Source: CATOSD01 sp034422735 (lineage in GTDB: Bacteria; Chloroflexota; Dehalococcoidia; Lucifugimonadales; CATOSD01). Taken from it: a stretch of DNA of 64,000 nt. The notes under the pieces were generated by a model that saw nothing but the letters and a program-made list of their open reading frames with translations, ran no database searches and was not told the origin of the DNA. Of this stretch, positions 58,827 to 64,000 are shown piece after piece. Location: positions 66,064 to 130,063 of the forward strand of contig DAOUJL010000079.1 of NCBI GenBank assembly GCA_034422735.1, in the 5' to 3' direction. How positions within the stretch are numbered: position 1 is the stretch's first letter; the number at the start of each line of letters is the position of its first letter. The position numbers and the translations under genes were made by a program.

Positions 58827-59855
58827 ATGAATGTAAGCCTGCTGGCCAAGGCCACGGAATCCAGCCCGGAACTGGTAAATGCGCTGAGTCGCCAGTACTG
58901 GAACTCAGCCGTCGTAAGGGCCGGCATCAACCTGAAACTCTTCCCCCTGCTCGATGATGGACCCCTGAACGCGCGACAGGTCGCCGACTGTTTGGACGCT
59001 GTGCCGCAATTCATCGAGGCTTTCCTCGAAGCGAATGTCGCTCTTGGACTGCTCGAGAAGGCCGGTGACGACGAGTACGCCAACTCCCCCGAGTCCTCCA
59101 GCTACCTCGTGCCCGGCAAACAGGGATACGTCGGCGACCTGGTCCTGCACATCACCAACTACTGGGATAGCTGGGGCAAACTGGACACGCTAATCACCGA
59201 GGGCCGGACCGAGCTTCCGTTCGAAAACGGCTTTACCGACGTGCCCACCTACTGGACAGACTACATGAACGGCCAGCACAACCGGGCCGTGTCCGGTCAG
59301 GCCGACAACCTGGTCAAGAGCGTGGACCTGCGCGGCAAAAGGAAACTGCTCGACCTCGGCGGCGGCGCCGGCAGCTACAGCATCGCGCTCTGCCAGGCCA
59401 ACCCGGAACTGAAGGCCTACGTCGTGGACGTAAAGGAGCCTCTCGAAATCGCCGCCGAGCAGATAGCCGAGAGCGGGCTCGAGGGCCGGGTCATACCGCT
59501 GGAAGGGGACTTCGAAGAGGTGGAACTCGGCAACGACAGCGACGTCGTCCTCATTTCCGGCGTCGTGCTCATCAAGTCCGATGAGGAGTGCCGCCGCGTG
59601 TTCCGCCGCGCCTACGACGCGCTGGCGCCGGGAGGCATGATCATCGTTCAGGACTTCATGCGCCTGGACTTCAGCCCTGAGCGCAGCTTCATGGACACCA
59701 TGATGGACCTGTATGTGAAGATCGCATTCAGCCCCGGAGCCGGTGATCGCTATGGCGAGGAGTACGTCTCGTGGCTGGCGGATACGGGCTTCTCCAACAT
59801 CGAGGAGACCGCGCTGCCCACGCAGTTGGCCATAATCACCGCCGAAAAGCGATAA
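58827..59855 (+). CDS. SAM-dependent O-methyltransferase-like protein
   Basis: A 342-residue protein of the plant-type/acetylserotonin O-methyltransferase group. The N-terminal winged-helix dimerisation domain (about 1-110: LVNALSRQYWNSAVVRAGINLKLFPLL, ARQVADCLDAVPQFIEAFLEANVALGLL) is followed by the SAM domain with KLLDLGGGAGSYSIALCQANPELKAYVVDV and APGGMIIVQDFM. The methyl acceptor is unknown; the catalytic His typical of plant enzymes is not evident. ATG 58827 follows AGAGGTGA. It is 16 bases before the nitronate monooxygenase-like gene, so the two likely form an operon. Confidence 0.88.
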   Translation: MNVSLLAKATESSPELVNALSRQYWNSAVVRAGINLKLFPLLDDGPLNARQVADCLDAVPQFIEAFLEANVALGLLEKAGDDEYANSPESSSYLVPGKQGYVGDLVLHITNYWDSWGKLDTLITEGRTELPFENGFTDVPTYWTDYMNGQHNRAVSGQADNLVKSVDLRGKRKLLDLGGGAGSYSIALCQANPELKAYVVDVKEPLEIAAEQIAESGLEGRVIPLEGDFEEVELGNDSDVVLISGVVLIKSDEECRRVFRRAYDALAPGGMIIVQDFMRLDFSPERSFMDTMMDLYVKIAFSPGAGDRYGEEYVSWLADTGFSNIEETALPTQLAIITAEKR

Positions 59856-59871
59856 AGACCGTCCGACGCCG

Positions 59872-60849
59872 ATGCTGACAACCCGATTCACCGAGCTGCT
59901 GGGCTTGGACTACCCTGTCATGTCTGCCCCTATGAGCAACCACAGCGGCGGCGAACTGGCGTCGGCGGTTTCGGACGCCGGCGGGCTGGGCACGTTCGGC
60001 GGTACCAACGGCTTCGGCCCAAGCTGGCTGCGGCAGCAGATAGCTCTCGTCCGCTCGCGGACCGACAGCGCATTCGGCGTGGGGTTCATTACCCACCTCA
60101 TCGGCGCCGACCCGACCAACTTCGAGATTGCGTTGGAGGAGCGCGTGCCCGTGTTCGTCTTCTCCTTCGCCGACCCGCAGCCCTGGCTGGCACGAGCCAA
60201 AGACGCCGGCGCGCTCACAATCTGCCAGGTACAGTCAGCCGAGCTGGCCGAGTTGGCGGTCAGCGCCGGCGCTGACGCGCTGCTCGCCCAGGGCAACGAG
60301 GCCGGCGGCCACACCGGCCAAGTCAACCTGCTCCCTCTGCTGGTGAGCCTGGTAGATAGATACCCCGATGTGCCCGTGCTGGCCGCGGGCGGCATAACGT
60401 CGGGCAGGGCGCTCGCCGCTGTGCTCGCCGCCGGCGCCCAGGGAGCCTCGCTCGGCACCGCCATGGTGGCCACGCCGGAGGCGGTGGAGGTGCCGGACGC
60501 ATTCAAACAGCAGATTGTCGCGTCCGATGGCCAGGACACCGCCTACACTCGCCTCTACGACCTGCTGGGCGACTCGCCCTGGCCCGACGGGATAGCCGGC
60601 CGCGTCTACCGCAACCGCCTCGTGCGCGAATGGGACGGACGGGACGCCGACATACTGGCGCACCGCGAGGAGCTTGCCACGGACGTTGCCGCCGGCCGGG
60701 CGCGCGAGGACCCCGAAATGTCGTCCGTCTACTTCGGCCAGGGCGCGGGCCAGGTCCCCGCCATTCGCCCCGCAGCCGACGTGGTGCGTGAGGTATGCGA
60801 AGGCGCGGAACGGATCATCCGGGAGCTTGGCCGAACGTTCGACGATTAG
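59872..60849 (+). CDS. Nitronate monooxygenase-like FMN enzyme
   Basis: A 325-residue TIM-barrel flavoprotein of the NPD/2-nitropropane dioxygenase family. It begins FTELLGLDYPVMSAPMSNHSGGELASAVSDAGGLGTFGG. The FMN-binding and active segment GNEAGGHTGQVNLLPLL and the phosphate-binding AGGITSGRALAAVLAAGAQGASLGTAMVATPEA are both present. It may oxidise propionate-3-nitronate or act as an enoyl-type reductase; the true substrate is unknown. It is convergent with the DUF1989 gene, and their stop codons overlap. Confidence 0.9.
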   Translation: MLTTRFTELLGLDYPVMSAPMSNHSGGELASAVSDAGGLGTFGGTNGFGPSWLRQQIALVRSRTDSAFGVGFITHLIGADPTNFEIALEERVPVFVFSFADPQPWLARAKDAGALTICQVQSAELAELAVSAGADALLAQGNEAGGHTGQVNLLPLLVSLVDRYPDVPVLAAGGITSGRALAAVLAAGAQGASLGTAMVATPEAVEVPDAFKQQIVASDGQDTAYTRLYDLLGDSPWPDGIAGRVYRNRLVREWDGRDADILAHREELATDVAAGRAREDPEMSSVYFGQGAGQVPAIRPAADVVREVCEGAERIIRELGRTFDD

Positions 60850-61457
60850 CCGTAGACCTCGAGCACCAGCTCCTTGCATCGCCCGCCGTTGAGAATCGTC
60901 TGGTCCTGCGGGCACGCCGACACCACCGCGATCAGGTCCTCCATGGCCCGCAGCAGCACGTAGTCGCCCGGCTTCGCCATCGACTCGCGTGTGTCGCGTG
61001 TCCCCTGCAGATCCGCTATCGGAGTGTTCTGAAACAAGTTGACCGGGTCCGGATAGCCCGGCGGTGAGTAGCCCAGCTCCCTCAGCGCCCCGTTCAGGTT
61101 CTCTCGGCAGCTAGGGTGACCCTCGATTCCGAAGTCCTCCTGGTAGCGCAGCGTGTCGCACGCAGGCGCCAGCAGATCGTGCACCCCGACCGTGTCCTCC
61201 TCCAACATGAACAGCGGCTTGCGCCTGATGCTGTACAGCGGCTGCCCCACCTCCAGCGCGAACTTGCCCAGCCTGCTGCGCGTCTGGCTCGGCGACAGCG
61301 TCTCGTCCAGCGAGTCCTGCACGAAGGCGAACAGGTCGCCCACCTGCGGCCCCTGCTCCGCGATCACTTTCAGCCGCTGGCCACGCTGTACCAGCACCCC
61401 CTTGCCCGACTGCACCGGAACGGTCACGCGGTTGATCGGGTTATCGTCTGCGGTCAT
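60846..61457 (-). CDS. DUF1989 protein (urea carboxylase-associated family)
   Basis: A 203-residue DUF1989 protein with family residues in VPVQSGKGVLVQRGQRLKV, LFMLEEDTVGVHDLLAPACDT, SCRENLNGALRELG and VVSACPQDQTILNGG. Members CgdA and CgdB form the carboxyguanidine deiminase of bacterial guanidine use, and others accompany urea carboxylase. The three Cys and His positions suggest a metal or catalytic Cys site. It is the downstream-most gene of a minus-strand operon with three ureohydrolases, 9 bases after the first of them. This links it to guanidino-nitrogen metabolism (inference). Confidence 0.87.
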   Translation of the reverse strand: MTADDNPINRVTVPVQSGKGVLVQRGQRLKVIAEQGPQVGDLFAFVQDSLDETLSPSQTRSRLGKFALEVGQPLYSIRRKPLFMLEEDTVGVHDLLAPACDTLRYQEDFGIEGHPSCRENLNGALRELGYSPPGYPDPVNLFQNTPIADLQGTRDTRESMAKPGDYVLLRAMEDLIAVVSACPQDQTILNGGRCKELVLEVYG

Positions 61458-61466
61458 GGTTCCTCC

Positions 61467-62465
61467 TTACAGGTCGCCCACGTCGAACACCTTCGGCCCG
61501 ATGATCCCCAGGATGAACTGGGGCGCCAGCATGTTGGAGCGGTCGGTCGGGTCGAGCCGCGGCGACGTCTCACAGAAGTCCATCGACCCTATCGGGAACT
61601 TCGAAAGCTCCCACAGCATCCGCATCGCCGTCATGGGAGTGATCGCCGCGAACACCGGCGAGCCGGTCCCCGGCGAGAACCCCGAGTCCACCACGTCGAT
61701 GTCCATGCTCAGGTAGATGTAGTCGCAACCGTCTATCGCCAGTTCGCCCGCCCGGCGCGCCACCTCCACGGCCCCCATCTCCTGCACGTCCAGCCCCGTG
61801 AACACCGTCGCTCCGTTCCTCTTGATGGTGTCAGCCTGCTCGGCGTTCACGTACCCGTCGATGCCTATCCACACCATGTTCTTCGGAGACACCACCTCGA
61901 TCTCCGAGATGCGCCGCGCGTTGGTGCCGTTGCTGTACCTGCCGAACAGCGGCGTAATGTCCGTAAAGTCCAGGTGTCCGTCGATGTGTATGTACCCCAC
62001 CCTCACGTTGGGGTTGATCTCCGCGACCGCCCTCGTGAACCCCAGGCATGACGGGTAGCCCACGAAGTGGTCCCCTCCCAGGCACACCGAGAACCCACCT
62101 CGCTTGACCACCTCGTACACCCCGCCGGCCATTCCCTCCACGGCCCTGTCCACGTCGGTCGGGTACGAGTTGTAGTCCCCCACGTCCACCAGCCTGCTCT
62201 CGGCGGGTAGGCTCAGCCGGCTGCCCGAACTTACGTGGATCAGCCCGTCATCGCCCGCCGGCCGCAGCTTGTCCGCCAGCACGTGCGACCCCTCGCGTAT
62301 GCCCCGGGGCCCGTACCGCGCGCCCGCGCGGTGCCCATGGGTCGAGTCGTGCGGCGCCCCGCCGATGGCGACCATGCCCGGCTTGATGTCGTCGAAGCTC
62401 GCCTGGGGAGACTTCAGAAACGTCGTCGCCCCCGAATACCAGGGGAGTACCTGTTCCGTGCTCAT
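61467..62465 (-). CDS. Ureohydrolase (arginase/agmatinase family), copy 1
   Basis: A 332-residue dimanganese-type hydrolase that splits a guanidino group to urea and an amine. Metal motifs are GGDHFVGYPSCLG, HIDGHLDFTDI (D-x-H-x-D) and SMDIDVVDSGFSPGTGSPVFA; the usual DAH is DGH, and SGFSPG replaces the DP-x-x-xPG of typical agmatinases. The segment FGRYSNGTNARRISE is shared with the neighbour copies. No arginase trimer tail is seen. Substrate unknown; guanidine or guanidino acids are plausible. It sits between copy 2 and DUF1989, all tightly packed. Confidence 0.93.
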   Translation of the reverse strand: MSTEQVLPWYSGATTFLKSPQASFDDIKPGMVAIGGAPHDSTHGHRAGARYGPRGIREGSHVLADKLRPAGDDGLIHVSSGSRLSLPAESRLVDVGDYNSYPTDVDRAVEGMAGGVYEVVKRGGFSVCLGGDHFVGYPSCLGFTRAVAEINPNVRVGYIHIDGHLDFTDITPLFGRYSNGTNARRISEIEVVSPKNMVWIGIDGYVNAEQADTIKRNGATVFTGLDVQEMGAVEVARRAGELAIDGCDYIYLSMDIDVVDSGFSPGTGSPVFAAITPMTAMRMLWELSKFPIGSMDFCETSPRLDPTDRSNMLAPQFILGIIGPKVFDVGDL

Positions 62466-62468
62466 GGC

Positions 62469-63476
62469 TCACCCTCCTCGCAGGGGCGTCACGTCGAATA
62501 TCTTCGGGCCGATTATCCCCAGCAGCAACTCGGTCGCCGTCATTATGGAGCGCTCGGACGTGTCGATCCTAGGCGCGATCTCCACTATGTCCATCGCCGC
62601 GACGGGATACTTCCGCACCTCCTGGAGCATCTGCAGGCATATCTGCGGCGTGATGGCGTCGTTCACCACCGATCCCGTCGCGGGGAAGAACCCCGTGTCG
62701 ATGAAGTCTATGTCCAGCGTCAGGTAGATGAAGTCGGTCCCGTCCGCCGCGTGCTCCGCCGCCTGGCGCGCGATCTCCACCGCACCCTGCTCGTGCACGT
62801 CCAGCGCGGTGAACACCTTGCCACCGTTCCTCTCGATGAGCGTGATCTGGTCCTCGTCCACCCAGCCGTGTATGCCGACCCACGCCATGTTCGGGTGGGA
62901 GATAACGTCGATCTCCGAGATGCGCCGCGCGTTCGAGCCCTGGTTGTACCTGCCCCACACCGGGTTTACGTCGCCGTAGTCCAGGTGACCGTCGAAGTGG
63001 ATGTACCCTATCTTCACGTTGGGGTTCTCTTCCGCCGCGGCCCGTGTGTAGCCCAGGCACGACGGATAGCTGATGTAGTGGTCGCCGCCCATGCACACCG
63101 AGAAGCCGCCGCGCCGCACCACCTCGGCCACCCCTCCGGCGATACCCCCGATCGACTTCACCACGTCCGTGGGATAGACGTTGTAGTCCCCCACGTCCAC
63201 CAGCTTGCTATCCGAGGGGAGCGTCAGCCTCGTGCAGGTGTTAACGTCCAGCAGACCGCCGTCCGCCGAGTTTTCGAGCCTCTCGGTGAACGCCAGCGAC
63301 CCTTCCCGGATGCCCCTGGGCCCCATGCGCGTCCCGAAGCGGCTCGCGTGGGTGCTGTCGTGCGGCGCGCCGCCCATTACCACCATGCCAGGCTCGACCC
63401 GGTCGAAACCCACCAGCGGCGACTTCAGGAAGGTCTGCGCTCCCGAAAACCAGGGCAGTGTTTCGGATGTGGTCAT
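62469..63476 (-). CDS. Ureohydrolase (arginase/agmatinase family), copy 2
   Basis: A 335-residue paralog of the gene at 61467 with the same layout. Motifs are GGDHYISYPSCLG, IHFDGHLDYGDV and LDIDFIDTGFFPATGSVVND; here the PGTGSP loop reads PATGSV, so substrate or subunit role may differ. WGRYNQGSNARRISE matches the other copies. Only three bases separate it from copy 1. The start at ATG 63476 lies next to a dispersed palindrome repeat. Confidence 0.93.
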   Translation of the reverse strand: MTTSETLPWFSGAQTFLKSPLVGFDRVEPGMVVMGGAPHDSTHASRFGTRMGPRGIREGSLAFTERLENSADGGLLDVNTCTRLTLPSDSKLVDVGDYNVYPTDVVKSIGGIAGGVAEVVRRGGFSVCMGGDHYISYPSCLGYTRAAAEENPNVKIGYIHFDGHLDYGDVNPVWGRYNQGSNARRISEIDVISHPNMAWVGIHGWVDEDQITLIERNGGKVFTALDVHEQGAVEIARQAAEHAADGTDFIYLTLDIDFIDTGFFPATGSVVNDAITPQICLQMLQEVRKYPVAAMDIVEIAPRIDTSERSIMTATELLLGIIGPKIFDVTPLRGG

Positions 63477-63478
63477 TG

Positions 63479-63523
63479 CTCACCCCCATCCTGACCTTCC
63501 CCCATCGAGGGGGAAGGGACTAC
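63479..63523. repeat. Dispersed palindrome repeat between ureohydrolase genes
   Basis: CTCACCCCCATCCTGACCTT followed by CCCCCATCGAGGGGGAAGGG, the same family and nearly the same sequence as at 8019-8060. It lies in the 59-base gap between ureohydrolase copies 2 and 3. Confidence 0.7.
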
Positions 63524-63535
63524 TCGAAGAGCGGG

Positions 63536-64000
63536 CTAGGCCGTGCCCATGATGCGCGGATAGATGAACCTGAGAATCAGGTGAACGCCGAACCGCTGGC
63601 CCGTCTTGCCCAGCCCGTCGATCTCGATTATGGGATTCAACCCGCACAGGTCCAGCGCCCCCACCTTCGCGTGCGTCAGCACGTCCATCGCCTCCCAAAG
63701 GTCGATGTTCCTCATCCCGTCGAACGAGGGCGCGGCGGTGCCCGCCACGTATCCCCCGTCCAGCACGTCCAGGTCCACGCTCAGGTAGATGGAGTCGCAG
63801 CCGTCCCCCGCTATCTCCGCCGCCTGCCGCGCGACCGCGTCTATCCCCTGGCTCCGCACGTCCGCCAGCGTGAACACGTTCAGCCCACGCTCCCGCGCCA
63901 TCTCCCACTGCTCGGTGCGGACGTAGCCGTTGGTCCCCACCCATACCATGTTTCCGGCCTCGGCTAGGCCGCCGTCCAGTATGCGCCGCGCCGTCGCCCC
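63536..64000 (-). CDS. Ureohydrolase (arginase/agmatinase family), copy 3, 5' end outside window
   Basis: The C-terminal 154 residues of a third family member; the frame is open through base 64000. The segment GATARRILDGGLAEAGNMVWVG corresponds to the NARRISE region of the other copies. The second metal motif SVDLDVLDGGYVAGTAAPSFDG keeps D-x-D but changes the PGTGSP loop to AGTAAP, more than in copies 1 and 2. The final GLNPIIEIDGLGKTGQRF is typical of the family end. The N-terminal metal ligands lie outside the window. Confidence 0.87.
   Translation of the reverse strand, partial: GATARRILDGGLAEAGNMVWVGTNGYVRTEQWEMARERGLNVFTLADVRSQGIDAVARQAAEIAGDGCDSIYLSVDLDVLDGGYVAGTAAPSFDGMRNIDLWEAMDVLTHAKVGALDLCGLNPIIEIDGLGKTGQRFGVHLILRFIYPRIMGTA

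Overview
This is a 64 kb, high-GC, gene-dense bacterial window with mostly short intergenic gaps and many ATGA or GTGA overlaps. Gene content suggests a member of the Chloroflexota, probably the Dehalococcoidia/SAR202 side. The hints are tandem divergent acyl-CoA dehydrogenases, Pro/Thr/Ala-rich lipoprotein linkers, corrinoid methyl-transfer genes, an SdhE/HdrB-type succinate dehydrogenase and a DUF1989/ureohydrolase cluster. The phylum is inferred from gene content, not from a marker tree. No prophage, complete insertion sequence or CRISPR array was seen.

Layout. 1-8 kb: a PA-domain lipoprotein (cut by the window edge), a DmpA-type peptidase, lepA, three tandem acyl-CoA dehydrogenase genes (the second lacks the C-terminal domain) and a phosphoesterase. 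8-11 kb: a minus-strand operon of hotdog dehydratase, Zn alcohol dehydrogenase and carboxylesterase. 11-31 kb: housekeeping genes including tsaE-tsaB-ndk, rsfS, mnmA, a fused RNase HII-YraN, a cation exchanger, a cysteinyl-tRNA synthetase fused to a glycosyltransferase, a zinc-ribbon protein, a serine recombinase that lacks its catalytic serine, rnpB, an rRNA methyltransferase, maf and the Tat genes. 28-33.5 kb: a corrinoid methyl-transfer module (UroD-like methyltransferase, corrinoid protein, a small four-cysteine protein, and an ASKHA/ferredoxin reactivator). 33.5-35 kb: a less GC-rich islet with a DUF5615/DUF433 pair and a DUF4268 protein. 35-37 kb: homocysteine methyltransferase and companions. 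37-47 kb: sdhA-sdhB-sdhE, hflK-hflC, ybeY-dnaX-ybaB-recR and recO. 47-52 kb: tRNA-Arg(CCU) overlapped in antisense by a DUF4143 ATPase gene, a 23-bp tandem repeat array and an RND transporter. 52-58.3 kb: seven cobalamin uptake and salvage genes behind a cobalamin riboswitch. 58.8-64 kb: an O-methyltransferase, a nitronate monooxygenase-like protein, and DUF1989 plus three ureohydrolase genes.

How it fits together. The B12 operon imports corrinoids and rebuilds the nucleotide loop but contains no ring-synthesis genes. It could therefore feed the corrinoid methyltransferase module and homocysteine methyl metabolism elsewhere in the window. The DUF1989/ureohydrolase cluster looks like nitrogen scavenging from guanidino compounds (inference).

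Non-coding structure includes a pair of about 525-bp inverted repeats 20 kb apart, dispersed short palindromes, and several good promoters. Two of these promoters (rsfS, lepA) predict leaderless mRNAs, and the cysS promoter forces a downstream start.
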